Shown: piece after piece, positions 18,084-26,043 of the stretch
Numbering within the stretch: the stretch's first letter is position 1
Layout: each line of letters starts with the position of its first letter
Origin: Patescibacteria group bacterium
Lineage (GTDB): Bacteria > Patescibacteriota > Patescibacteriia > JAHIZJ01
Reading direction: 5' to 3'
DNA length: 64,000 bases
Assembly: GCA_041661625.1 (NCBI GenBank)
Contig: JBAZUB010000003.1
Span: 62,001 to 126,000 of the forward strand
Notes under the pieces: generated by a model
Databases searched by the model: none
The model's input: only the letters and a program-made list of their open reading frames with translations
Told to the model about the DNA's origin: nothing
Translations under genes and position numbers: made by a program

Positions 18084-18747
18084 CGGGGGCCTCCTGCAGG
18101 AGCTGGTCGATCGCCTCCGTTGCCCTGGCTTTGCTGACCTGGGTAAGCGTCTCGACCCCGAAGAACTCCTTCAGGTACTCGTGGGCGGCGTCATTCTGAA
18201 GCCCTTGGCCGGCGAGAATCCGGAAGAGATACCGACGCTGAGCTTCGGTCATGAGCGCTCCGTTGCCATTGCCGTTGCCGCCGGGCTGCGGTGTTCGGGG
18301 AGAGGTCCGACCGTTGCCGCGGGCGGCGCGAACCGGCGCGGGTGCAGCACCCGATCCGAGGTCCGATTCACCTGGCGGGAAGCCATCGCCGTCCAGCTCC
18401 TCGAAGGAGACGATGCCGATATTTACGGCATCACGGAGGGCGCGAGCCTTCGCCCGGGTCTCGGCCATGCGGATCAGGTGTGGGACGATGAACGAGTTGA
18501 CGTTCTCGGGATTGGCGTCGCCGATCCCGTCGAACTTCCCCTTCTTCGTCTCGACGAGCGCCTTGGCGATCGCCGTCCGGCCGTTCTCGTCCGAGGGGAT
18601 CTGAACGAGCCGGGTAGCGATGCGCTGCAAGCCTTCGTCGTGGGCCTTGCTGAGGAGGCCCTGGTAGGTGACCACCTCCTTCGTGCCGACGACGCGGCCG
18701 GTCCGGTCCTTGATCTCGATCGTGCGGATGAGGCCGTTCTGGGTCAT
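18064..18747 (-). CDS. Putative single-strand annealing protein (Rad52/ERF-like)
   Basis: 227 aa from the ATG at 18747, which has GGAGGTG 6 bp upstream. The segment IRMAETRAKARALRDAVNIG resembles the conserved (A)ETRA-x-x-RAL-x-x-x-x-(N)IG stretch of Rad52/ERF/DdrA-like annealing proteins. A Gly/Pro/Asn-rich linker (about 140-170) leads to a C-terminal helical domain (LFRILAGQGLQNDAAHEYLKEFFG). Overlap with the RecB-type nuclease supports a recombinase pair. The family resemblance is judged by eye and is the weakest point; a phage replication protein is the alternative. Confidence 0.5.
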   Translation of the reverse strand: MTQNGLIRTIEIKDRTGRVVGTKEVVTYQGLLSKAHDEGLQRIATRLVQIPSDENGRTAIAKALVETKKGKFDGIGDANPENVNSFIVPHLIRMAETRAKARALRDAVNIGIVSFEELDGDGFPPGESDLGSGAAPAPVRAARGNGRTSPRTPQPGGNGNGNGALMTEAQRRYLFRILAGQGLQNDAAHEYLKEFFGVETLTQVSKARATEAIDQLLQEAPDGAPQR

Positions 18748-18962
18748 GGGGACACCTCCTGTTCCGTGGGGGGATTTGGAAAGGGCGGGCAAGACGGAGA
18801 GCGAGTCTCCACCCTTCACGGTACGGGAGGTGGGCCTTGGGACGTAGGGAGGGCGATGCGTCGTTGAGCGCACATCCTGTGGAAAACCCACCGTCGTAAG
18901 GCCTTCACAGAACCGAATGATTATGGTAAGGTTGCTTACCTTGATATTGATCTATGCAGACG

Positions 18963-19175
18963 ATGACAAACGTACCCCAAAACACGTACGCCAACCCGAC
19001 CGACGGCAATACGTACTACCTTGCTTCGCTTGAGGACGGGAACAGCAAGGTTCTTTGGGCGTGTCCGACAAACCGCGACGGCTCGGCTGATTTCGTTTCA
19101 GCCATCCCGGAAACCGACTTCGCCGAACCGCTCACACCCGATGATCGGGAGCGGATCGTGCGCGCTCTCACATAG
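18963..19175 (+). CDS. Small acidic hypothetical protein
   Basis: 70 aa from ATG 18963 (a start nine bases upstream is possible). The product contains NPTDGNTYYLASLEDGNSKVL and ends in LTPDDRERIVRALT; it is soluble and unrecognised. It is the only plus-strand gene between 4 and 21.9 kb, and is divergent from the annealing-protein operon. Just upstream, GGTAAG-GTTG-CTTACC (about 18924-18939) is a short inverted repeat that could be an operator for either direction. Confidence 0.5.
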   Translation: MTNVPQNTYANPTDGNTYYLASLEDGNSKVLWACPTNRDGSADFVSAIPETDFAEPLTPDDRERIVRALT

Positions 19176-19210
19176 GAAAGCGCAAGGGAATCGTGAAGAC
19201 GTGATGCGCT

Positions 19211-19735
19211 TCACGAGTTTTGTCGTCTGGATAATTGGACGGCTACCGCAACTGCGAGTGCGTCAAACATATGAAGCCAGTACCTATCCTTGGGCTTGTA
19301 GCCGAGGACGGGATGCGGTGGCTCCTTCGGGAGCTTGATCCGAAGGTCCTCAAAGCCCATGCGGACGATGGCGTGTGCGACGTCGAACTTTTTCGCGTGG
19401 CGATCACCGACCACGACTCGCCGCACGTCGGGCGGCGCTATCTCCAACACCCGGATGCCGAGTTCGCGAGATCGTGCCTGAAGTTCCTGGACGATCACCG
19501 AAACGAGAGCGGCGCGTTTCGTAGGGACAAGCAGGGGCTTTTCGATTGCGACGACCGAGGGAGCGTGCTCGGCGACATACGACAGAATCACCCGACGAGC
19601 CTGGCCGATCACGTCGTGCGGCCGTTCTCCGTTGTGGAGGGTGTGGACGCCGAAGCCAAGAAGGGTCGAGCCCGTGATGACCACCGCTCCCATGTATTTC
19701 GTTCCAGGATCGATGCCGAGGATTTTTTCTTCCAT
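19211..19735 (-). CDS. RuvC-fold nuclease-like protein (copy 1)
   Basis: 174 aa. The RNase-H fold acidic residues are in place: LGIDPGTKYMG (first Asp), VVAIEKPL (Glu), and FDALAVAVAV near the C-terminus (Asp), as in RuvC-type Holliday junction resolvases. It is not the chromosomal ruvC, which would sit with ruvA/ruvB. A second RuvC-fold protein follows at 19908. Element-borne resolvases process recombination or replication intermediates. Ribosome site and start are ordinary. Confidence 0.8.
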   Translation of the reverse strand: MEEKILGIDPGTKYMGAVVITGSTLLGFGVHTLHNGERPHDVIGQARRVILSYVAEHAPSVVAIEKPLLVPTKRAALVSVIVQELQARSRELGIRVLEIAPPDVRRVVVGDRHAKKFDVAHAIVRMGFEDLRIKLPKEPPHPVLGYKPKDRYWLHMFDALAVAVAVQLSRRQNS

Positions 19736-19907
19736 TGTTAATTGGCCGTTTAGATGGTGAGTACGAACGGGTTCCCTCCCGAGAGACCGCGACGGTGTGG
19801 ACCCGGCTTGCGCGGGTGACCACGATGTCCGCGGCGGCGGTCCGCAAGACGGAAACCGCCTGGCTTTCCAGCCGAAGAATCGGCTCCGGGAGGGCTGTAT
19901 GAGTGGT

Positions 19908-20408
19908 TCAGGCGGCCGTGGCCTGATGGTGAAGAGCGAGGGCGACGGCGTCGAACATGTTCTGGAAGTACGCTTCCTTCCAGCGGCGGTCTTGCGTGAG
20001 ATAGACCCGCAGGGCGGGCAGGCGTCCGGCGACAGCCTCGGCCGTCTGGCGTTTGTTCGCCCAGCCGTGGCCGACGAGGCCCTTGCGGACGGTCTGGGGC
20101 GCGTATGTCGCGACCGTCAGCCCTTTCAGGGCAGCCATGCGGCGAACCCGACGGGCCAGACGGTCCAGCCGATCCAAGGAGTTCACGCGGTTCGGGTGGG
20201 TGGCTTCAAGGACGACGATCGAGGGTCTGAACTGACCGATCCAGTCGCCGATGGCCTTCACGGCGGCGGGGAGGCGCTGCTTCGATGGCAGCAACCGGAG
20301 CGGGAGGACTCCCGACTCGATCAGGGATCCTCCTCGGAGAATGGCGTACCCGAGGTCCCGGAGGCCGGGATCAAGGGCGAGGATCGTCTTCGCTGTGGCT
20401 TTGGGCAT
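19908..20408 (-). CDS. RuvC-fold nuclease-like protein (copy 2)
   Basis: 166 aa from ATG 20408, the start that gives the usual N-terminus KTILALDPGLRDLGYAI. Catalytic-type residues: ALDPG, VVLEATHPNRVNS (Glu), MFDAVALALHH (C-terminal Asp). It overlaps the preceding HTH gene by 38 bp and is the end of an overlapping minus-strand operon with three DNA-binding proteins. It is only distantly similar to the 19211 protein, so the pair is not a recent duplication. Two different resolvase-like enzymes in one element are unusual. Confidence 0.8.
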   Translation of the reverse strand: MPKATAKTILALDPGLRDLGYAILRGGSLIESGVLPLRLLPSKQRLPAAVKAIGDWIGQFRPSIVVLEATHPNRVNSLDRLDRLARRVRRMAALKGLTVATYAPQTVRKGLVGHGWANKRQTAEAVAGRLPALRVYLTQDRRWKEAYFQNMFDAVALALHHQATAA

Positions 20409-20925
20409 GGCGTTTGAGTAGATAAAGAAATAAAGCTGTGCGTGAGCGGCGGATCTCGGCCGCCGGAACGGCGAGGGTGCCGGCGAGCGCGCGTTTGATG
20501 ATCGCGTCGTCGTGGAGCTCAAGCGCCGATTCGAGCGCTCCACGGTCCCCGTTCTCCCCAAGTGCTCGCTCCAGCTTCCCGATGGTGAAGAACCGTTTGA
20601 TTTCCGGCGGCGATTCAGCCTGCGCCGGCAGCTGGGGAAGGTGCCGGACAGTCACGCGAACGGTTTGTCCGGAACGCTGGAGCCTCACATAGCGACGCGT
20701 TCGGAGATGGCCAAGCCAGCTTCGGACGGTTCCGTCGGGGAGCCCCATGGCGGAGGCGATCTCCGCCGTGTCCAGCTCCAGCGTGTTCTGGCCGGCGGGC
20801 AGTCGGACCAGAAGTCCGAGGTAGAGCCAGACGGCCGACCGCATCCGGCGGATGTGGAGCGCCTGCGGGTGCTCCAAGAGTCCTCGGTCGAGTCGGATTA
20901 TAATGGGCATCGGGTTTCGGGTCAT
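20371..20925 (-). CDS. Helix-turn-helix replication/regulator-like protein
   Basis: 184 aa. The N-terminal half has a winged-HTH pattern (SAVWLYLGLLVRLPAGQNTL, then IASAMGLPDGTVRSWLGHLRTRRYVRLQRSG). The C-terminal part holds RRSRTALFLYLLKRHAQ, a motif shared with the neighbour at 20922 (RKSKLALFRYLITK). Starts with an ATGA overlap on that neighbour. The shared architecture suggests an old duplication. Proteins of this layout are seen as plasmid replication-initiator-like or regulatory proteins; I cannot say which. Confidence 0.65.
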   Translation of the reverse strand: MTRNPMPIIIRLDRGLLEHPQALHIRRMRSAVWLYLGLLVRLPAGQNTLELDTAEIASAMGLPDGTVRSWLGHLRTRRYVRLQRSGQTVRVTVRHLPQLPAQAESPPEIKRFFTIGKLERALGENGDRGALESALELHDDAIIKRALAGTLAVPAAEIRRSRTALFLYLLKRHAQSHSEDDPRP

Positions 20926-21539
20926 AGGTGGCTGTCGATCTTCGTGATGAGGTAGCGGAAGAGAGCGAGCTTGGATTTCCTGATCTTCTCGAGCGGCGTG
21001 TTGCGTACCCGGTCGAGAGCGCGGGTAACATGATCGGGCGAGTGACGAGCGAGGATTGCTGGCAGCTCCGTTTCGACCTCGGGTCCGACAACCTCCCGGG
21101 CCAGCCGCGCCAGCGCCCCTTCCCCCGCACCCCCATCCCCGATAGCTATAGCCTGCTTGCCTGATAATTGCTTAGAACAGCTATTGCTATAGCTATCTTC
21201 AATATGTGATCCGGGAAAAGCTTCGGAATTGCTCTGATTCTCGCGCTCCGACGCCACTTCGCCAGACCACGAAACGAGGTGCGCGACAAGGTACGGCAAT
21301 GGCGACTGCACGCGCACGAGTCCGGCATCAACGAGGCGAGATAGCCACCGATCGATCCGGTCTTCCTCCACACTTAGCTCCCGGGAAAGGCGGGCGCGGG
21401 TACGAATCACCACTCCGTGTGATCCCGCGTGACGGATGAGAGCGAGGTAGAGAAACGCGCTGTTGCCGATCCGGTCAACGGGACGAGAAAAGTCGAGCAC
21501 GGCGTCGAGAGCGCGGGTGGGAATACGTCGCTCGGTCAT
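20922..21539 (-). CDS. Winged-HTH replication/regulator-like protein
   Basis: 205 aa. FLYLALIRHAGSHGVVIRTRARLSRELSVEEDRIDRWLSRLVDAGLVRV is a winged-HTH; a Ser/Gly-rich linker (about 100-135) connects to a helical C-terminus with RKSKLALFRYLITKID. Bounded on both sides by ATGA overlaps (21536-21539 and 20922-20925), so it is translated from a polycistronic message with the XRE protein and the 20371 protein. It is the longer relative of the 20371 protein. Confidence 0.7.
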   Translation of the reverse strand: MTERRIPTRALDAVLDFSRPVDRIGNSAFLYLALIRHAGSHGVVIRTRARLSRELSVEEDRIDRWLSRLVDAGLVRVQSPLPYLVAHLVSWSGEVASERENQSNSEAFPGSHIEDSYSNSCSKQLSGKQAIAIGDGGAGEGALARLAREVVGPEVETELPAILARHSPDHVTRALDRVRNTPLEKIRKSKLALFRYLITKIDSHL

Positions 21540-21811
21540 CCTTCTTCGTGCTTAGATTTATCCTCACGCTTAGGGAAGTAAAGGGCAGCGTAAAGCGACT
21601 CCGCCAACGTCCCGAGGGATCGGGCCAGGCGGAACACGTTCGGCAGGCTCGGCAGGGAGCAGCCCCGCTCCCAGGCCGACACGATTGGCCGGCTCCTACC
21701 GATAAGCTTTCCCAACATGGTCTGGGTGAGGCCAGCCCGAAGCCGGTATTCGCGGATGCGGTTCGGAAACCGGGCTGTGACTCTTGATCGGCGAAGGGTG
21801 AATTGAAACAT
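21536..21811 (-). CDS. XRE-family HTH regulator
   Basis: 91 aa from the ATG at 21811. IREYRLRAGLTQTMLGKLIGRSRPIVSAWERGCSLPSL is a standard Cro/C1-type HTH. As first gene of the overlapping minus-strand operon, divergent from the small gene and recombinase at 21.97-23.8 kb, it is well placed to repress excision or its own operon. A longer reading frame extends upstream but has no ribosome site. Confidence 0.85.
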   Translation of the reverse strand: MFQFTLRRSRVTARFPNRIREYRLRAGLTQTMLGKLIGRSRPIVSAWERGCSLPSLPNVFRLARSLGTLAESLYAALYFPKREDKSKHEEG

Positions 21812-21968
21812 GTACCAAGAATACAGACACGAACAGAAACCGAACAGAGGGGGTGAGGTGCATAACTGTTCGCCTCCTGTGGACAGCGGGCAGATATCCA
21901 CAAAACAAGCCGCTTTCTGGACCTCTCGCACTCTACGACCGTTCCCGGAAGTGTGAGACGATTCGGGC

Positions 21969-22169
21969 ATGAATACCCCAAACGAGCCGTCCGACCATGA
22001 TGCCGGGACCATACTCCCCCAGAAAGCAATCGACGACCTCAAGGCGATCTACCGCCGGAAATGCGGGTCGGATCTCTCCGACCATGACGCCAGGGAGATG
22101 AGCAACCGCCTCCTTCGTGTTTTCGCCGTGCTGACGCGCGAACCGACGGACCGGCGAGACCGAGTTTGA
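21969..22169 (+). CDS. Small helical protein preceding the integrase
   Basis: 66 aa. IDDLKAIYRRKCGSDLSDHDAREMSNRLLRVF is a single amphipathic helical unit. The gene sits 80 bp upstream of the serine recombinase on the same strand. Short proteins of this kind are often found beside recombinases of Patescibacteria elements; a directionality factor would fit but nothing in the sequence shows it. Confidence 0.6.
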   Translation: MNTPNEPSDHDAGTILPQKAIDDLKAIYRRKCGSDLSDHDAREMSNRLLRVFAVLTREPTDRRDRV

Positions 22170-22248
22170 ACCGCGTCCACCCGCCTATCTTGACGGGATC
22201 CGGGAGTTAATTCTACACTTCAACACTAAACATCTGACACCTAAGTCA

Positions 22249-23763
22249 TTGCCTTCCTATATCCTCTATGCGCGCAAGTCCTCCGAATCGGAGGATCGTC
22301 AAGTTCTCTCCATCGATTCGCAAGTCCGCGAATTGGAGGCCTTCGCGCAATCCCAGAACTTCACGGTTGCCTCGGTCCTGGCTGAGTCCCGCTCGGCCAA
22401 GGCCCCCGGCCGGCCGATCTTCGCGAAGATGCTCCGATCCGTCAGCCAGGGAAAGGCCGACGGCATCCTCTGCTGGAAGCTCGACCGCCTCGCCAGAAAC
22501 CCGGTCGACGGGGCCGCCCTCATCTGGGCGGTCGACGAAGGCAAGCTCCGGGAGATTGTCACCCGGGACCGGGCCTTCCAGAACACCGGGAATGACAAGT
22601 TCTGGATGCAGCTCGAGTTCGGCATGGCCAAGAAGTACGTGGACGATCTCTCCGACAATGTCAAACGCGGCAACCGAGCCAAACTGGAGCAGGGCTGGCT
22701 CCCGGGGCTGCCCCCAATCGGGTATCTGAACGACGCGGTGACGCGGAAGATCGTTCGCGATCCGGACCGGTTCGACATTCTGCGGAAGATCTGGGACGCC
22801 GTGCTGGCCGGTGAGTCTCCCCTCGAAGTGCTTTCGACCGCCACCGACGAGTGGGGGTTACGCACGCGAAAACACCGGCGCACGGGGGGTAAGCCGCTCG
22901 GCCGGAGCAACTTCTATGTCATGCTCTCCAACCCATTCTACTATGGGCTGCTTGTTCGCAACGGTGAGTCCTATCCTGGATCGCACCCTCCCATGATCTC
23001 GCAGGACGAGTTCGACCGCGTCCAGGAGCTACTCGGCCGTCCGAATCGGGCACCGCAACGGCGGCACGAATTCGCCTTCACGGGACTGATCCGCTGCGAG
23101 GAGTGCGGCGCTTCGATCACCGCCGCGGAGACGGTGAATCGGTACGGCTACCACTACGCCTACTACCACTGCACGAAACGGAAGGCCGGCACTTCCTGCA
23201 GACAGATGCCGATCCGCGAGGAAAAGCTGGAAACACAGATCCGCGAGGTATTGAGCCAGGTGGCCATTGACGACGACTATCGCGACTGGGCTTTGGAGAA
23301 CCTTCGGATTGTCCACGAACGGGAAAGCAAGAGCCGGCAAACGGTGGACCGTTCCCTGGACGAGACTCACCGGGACGTTCAGAAGCAGATCGACGCGCTC
23401 CTCCAGGTCCGCCTCCGTGGATTGGTCACCGACGAGGAATATGCCGCCAAGAAGCACTCTCTTGTTTCCGAGAGCCTTCGATTGAAGGAACGCCTCGTCG
23501 ACACCGATGGCCGAGCCACCCGTGGGTTGAAACTTTTCGAGCAAGCGATATTGTTCGCACACCTAGCCCCGAAACGCTTCGCGGAGGGAACAACCGCGGA
23601 GAAGCGCGAGATTCTCATGGCCCTCGGTTCCAACCTCTTGCTCAAGGACAGAACTCTGCGAATCCAACTGCAAAAACCCTTCCACCTGATCGGGGAAGGG
23701 CGGCACAGTATTTCCTGGTACCGGAGGAGGGACTTGAACCCTCAATCCCTTACGGGAACGTGA
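22249..23763 (+). CDS. Large serine recombinase (integrase) reading into tRNA-Leu
   Basis: 504 aa from a TTG start. YILYARKSSESEDRQ carries the catalytic serine (Ser11); LCWKLDRLARNPVDG, the recombinase domain (LPPIGYLNDAVTRKIVRDP), a zinc ribbon (CEECGASITA...CTKRKAGTSC) and a coiled coil follow. The last 16 residues, beginning SWYRRRDLNPQS, are the antisense of the tRNA-Leu 3' half, so the gene was completed by the target site on integration. This marks the right end of the element and places the crossover within or next to the tRNA 3' end (about 23.70-23.76 kb). The native C-terminus in the excised circle may differ. Confidence 0.92.
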   Translation: MPSYILYARKSSESEDRQVLSIDSQVRELEAFAQSQNFTVASVLAESRSAKAPGRPIFAKMLRSVSQGKADGILCWKLDRLARNPVDGAALIWAVDEGKLREIVTRDRAFQNTGNDKFWMQLEFGMAKKYVDDLSDNVKRGNRAKLEQGWLPGLPPIGYLNDAVTRKIVRDPDRFDILRKIWDAVLAGESPLEVLSTATDEWGLRTRKHRRTGGKPLGRSNFYVMLSNPFYYGLLVRNGESYPGSHPPMISQDEFDRVQELLGRPNRAPQRRHEFAFTGLIRCEECGASITAAETVNRYGYHYAYYHCTKRKAGTSCRQMPIREEKLETQIREVLSQVAIDDDYRDWALENLRIVHERESKSRQTVDRSLDETHRDVQKQIDALLQVRLRGLVTDEEYAAKKHSLVSESLRLKERLVDTDGRATRGLKLFEQAILFAHLAPKRFAEGTTAEKREILMALGSNLLLKDRTLRIQLQKPFHLIGEGRHSISWYRRRDLNPQSLTGT

Positions 23764-23802
23764 TTTTGAGTCACGCGCGTATGCCAATTCCGCCACTCCG
23801 GC
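23716..23802 (-). tRNA. tRNA-Leu(CAA)
   Basis: Acceptor GCCGGAG pairs with CTCCGGT, followed by an encoded ACCA. The anticodon arm CGTGA-CTCAAAA-TCACG gives anticodon CAA; a variable arm (GTTCCCGTAAGGGAT) and T arm GAGGG-TTCAAGT-CCCTC identify a type II leucine tRNA. It is intact, so the integrated element restores its 3' end. Confidence 0.95.
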
Positions 23803-23924
23803 ATGATTTCTTAAACTTACATTGTCAACGATTTTGCCCAGCACCACTCACTTTGTTCGGATGCTGGGCGCGAGTCACGCGCGTCTTCCAACTTGCCCCG
23901 TAACGAACGAGCCTGGCGAGTTCT

Positions 23925-24062
23925 GTTGCGGGGTTCCCCCCGGGGCTCGTCCCGCTCAGCGGGACACGCCCGTCCCCGCCTGCCAAAGCACAGCGGCGGG
24001 CAGGTCGATGGCCGCGAGTGAAGCAGTTCACTCGCTATCCCGCACGGCGGGATGCCATCTCG
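23925..24062. repeat. GC-rich REP-like palindromes next to tRNA-Leu
   Basis: Contains CCCGCTCAGCGGG, CCCGCACGGCGGG and the word CCCGCCTGCCAAAGCACAGC (from 23975), which recurs exactly at 42855 near tRNA-Val. Confidence 0.6.
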
Positions 24063-24130
24063 ACCCACTCCGGCCTCAATTGGGCAGGATGTATTATGCT
24101 CTAAAATGTGCGATAACGTGTTTGCTGGTT

Positions 24131-24160
24131 CGTAGGCGAACAAGCGCTTGTTCGCCTACG
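24131..24160. repeat. 30-bp perfect palindrome upstream of parAB
   Basis: CGTAGGCGAACAAGC is followed immediately by its exact reverse complement. It lies 170 bp upstream of the parA promoter. It is not followed by a T run, so a terminator is unlikely; a protein-binding site or cruciform is possible. The rest of 23803-24328 is AT-rich with no gene. Confidence 0.75.
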
Positions 24161-24328
24161 GTTGTGTTTAAACGAACGACCGTGTTTCCACAAATGCAGG
24201 ATGCTCTGCTATTGGCGTGTAATTCGCATTAATAATATGTAAAATAAGCCGATTTGTCAATTATTCCAGTTAATTAACCATTTAATTAAAAGGTTAATTG
24301 GCGGGTGTGGTCTATCGCTCGATAAACA

Positions 24329-24357
24329 TTGAATAATCATCGTTTTCCTTGTATAAT
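24329..24357 (+). promoter_or_regulatory. Sigma-70 promoter of parAB
   Basis: TTGAAT (24329-24334), 17-bp spacer, TATAAT (24352-24357). Predicted start near 24364 leaves a leader of about 36 nt before parA. Just upstream, GTTAATTAACC...GGTTAATT (about 24270-24300) forms an AT-rich inverted repeat. Confidence 0.75.
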
Positions 24358-24399
24358 AATAGCAGTTGCTAAGACAATGACGCAGCTTGTGTTATACCC

Positions 24400-25179
24400 A
24401 TGGCGAGAATTATTTCCATAGTCAATCAGAAAGGCGGAGTCGGAAAAACCACCACCGCGATCAACCTGGGTGCCAGCCTGGCGGCCCAAGGTAAATACGT
24501 TTTGTTGGTCGATATTGACCCGCAAGCCAATGCCACCAGCGGTCTGGGGATCAACCATCGGGAATTGCCGCACGGCATTTACGAAACTCTGGTGTCGCCG
24601 CTATCGATCCGAGAGGTCATCAAAGACACCAATATTTACGGGTATAGCATCGCGCCCTCGACCATGTCGCTGGCCGGCGCCACGGTCGAGCTGGTGGATT
24701 TACCCCGCCGGGAGCATCTTTTGGCCGATAATTTGAAGGAAGTAATTCACGATTACGACTATATTCTGATAGATAATCCTCCCTCACTTGGTTTATTGAC
24801 CATCAATGGCTTGGTAGCCTCCAACGAGGTGTTAATCCCGGTGCAATGCGAGTATTACGCGCTGGAGGGCTTGAGCCAGCTGATGAACACGATTAATCTG
24901 GTGCGGGACAATTTACAGCCCGATTTGAAGATTCTGGGAGCCATCATGACGATGTATGATCCGCGGTACAAGCTGACCCAGGCGGTAATGGACGAACTCT
25001 ATAAGTTTTTCCCAAATCGGATATTTCGCTCGGTGATACCGCGCAATATTAAGCTGGCCGAGGCGCCCAGCCACGGCCGTTCGATCCGGGAATACGCTCG
25101 GCATTCTCGAGCCGACAAGGCCTATGAACGTTTGGGCCGTGAATTAATTGATACAGAAACTAATACTAAACTATCATGA
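24400..25179 (+). CDS. parA: Chromosome-partitioning ATPase ParA/Soj
   Basis: 259 aa with the deviant Walker A KGGVGKTTT, LLVDIDPQANAT and LIDNPPSLGLLTINGL (here Asn replaces the usual Cys/Ala before PPS). ParA binds DNA cooperatively with ATP and moves ParB-bound origins apart. There is no N-terminal HTH, so it is the chromosomal short type. It overlaps parB by ATGA (25176-25179). Located right beside the integrated element, it suggests that the tRNA-Leu site lies near the origin region. Confidence 0.96.
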   Translation: MARIISIVNQKGGVGKTTTAINLGASLAAQGKYVLLVDIDPQANATSGLGINHRELPHGIYETLVSPLSIREVIKDTNIYGYSIAPSTMSLAGATVELVDLPRREHLLADNLKEVIHDYDYILIDNPPSLGLLTINGLVASNEVLIPVQCEYYALEGLSQLMNTINLVRDNLQPDLKILGAIMTMYDPRYKLTQAVMDELYKFFPNRIFRSVIPRNIKLAEAPSHGRSIREYARHSRADKAYERLGRELIDTETNTKLS

Positions 25180-26033
25180 GTAATTTTCAAGGATTGGGAC
25201 GGGGATTGGGTTCGTTGATTCCGGGAGCCGGAAACAACTCAGTATCGGTTAACGGCATAAAAGGCAAAGAAGTGGCCGAGATACCCCTTGAACAGATTGA
25301 GGCTAATTCCCGCCAACCGCGGGCAAAAATCGAGCGTCACGAGCTGGAGGATTTGATGAATTCCATCAAGGAACATGGTATACTTCAGCCGGTACTGGTT
25401 ACCCCGACCAAATCGGGTTACCAGCTGATCGCGGGCGAACGGCGGTTCCAATCGGCTAAAATACTGGGTATGAAGACTATTCCGGCCATTGTCCGGCCGG
25501 TGGACGAACTGGAAAAGCTGGAATTAGCCCTGATTGAGAACGTTCAGCGCCAGGACCTCAACGCCCTGGATCGGGCACGGGCGTACCAGCAGCTGGTCGA
25601 CGAATTCGGGTTGACCCAGGAGGAAGTGGCCAAAAAGATCGGTTTCAGCCGCAGTCAGATCACGAACACACTCCGGCTGCTGACCTTGCCGGCCGAAGTG
25701 CAGCAGGCGATTGCCGAGCACAAAATCACCGAAGGCCACGCCAAAGCCTTATTAGCCCTGGATTCACCGGCGGAACAGATCGCCTACTTGAAAAAGATTG
25801 TCGTCAACGAGTTATCAGTCCGGGATGTCGAGATGCAGGTGCGCCAGATTCAGTCTCGAACCAAAGCCCGCCGGCCATCGACTGACCCGGAGGTGGCTCA
25901 ACACGAACAGGCAATAGCGGATGTGCTGGGCACAAAGGTTAAAATCCGGCGCCGAGCCGGACGGGGACAGCTGACCATTGAGTTTTATTCCGATGAAGAA
26001 TACAAAGCTTTAATAGATAAACTGACTAAATAA
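25176..26033 (+). CDS. parB: Chromosome-partitioning protein ParB
   Basis: 285 aa. The ParB/Srx CTP-binding domain carries LVTPTKSGYQLIAGERRFQSAK (GERR motif) and ALIENVQRQDLNALDRARAYQQL, followed by the HTH (TQEEVAKKIGFSRSQITNTLRLL) and a C-terminal dimer domain. It loads on parS and interacts with ParA. Translationally coupled to parA. No canonical parS (TGTTNCACGTGAAACA) is seen in the neighbourhood. Confidence 0.96.
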   Translation: MSNFQGLGRGLGSLIPGAGNNSVSVNGIKGKEVAEIPLEQIEANSRQPRAKIERHELEDLMNSIKEHGILQPVLVTPTKSGYQLIAGERRFQSAKILGMKTIPAIVRPVDELEKLELALIENVQRQDLNALDRARAYQQLVDEFGLTQEEVAKKIGFSRSQITNTLRLLTLPAEVQQAIAEHKITEGHAKALLALDSPAEQIAYLKKIVVNELSVRDVEMQVRQIQSRTKARRPSTDPEVAQHEQAIADVLGTKVKIRRRAGRGQLTIEFYSDEEYKALIDKLTK

Positions 26034-26043
26034 TTAAGCACCT

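Larger units (their letters stand above)
1..23763. mobile_element. GC-rich integrative (mobilizable) element, right part
   Basis: Continuous GC-rich DNA with two serine recombinases, a coupling ATPase, DUF932, RadC, nuclease/annealase, RuvC-like proteins, regulators and defence cargo ends exactly at tRNA-Leu, beyond which composition and gene content change to a core chromosome. The left end is not in the window: no second copy of the tRNA 3' sequence is seen. Whether the first 1.5 kb belongs to it is uncertain. Confidence 0.6.

Noticed and set aside
23716..23763. Peptide tail beginning WYRRRDLNPQS as part of a conserved protein domain
   Set aside because: It is the antisense translation of tRNA-Leu, a known artefact; only the gene overlap is meaningful.
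22249..23763. The serine recombinase as the integrase of the cassette array
   Set aside because: Integron integrases are tyrosine recombinases; this enzyme is a large serine recombinase tied to the tRNA-Leu element.
23803..24399. Origin of replication (oriC) upstream of parA
   Set aside because: AT-rich repeats and a palindrome are present but no cluster of DnaA boxes, dnaA or rpmH is visible.
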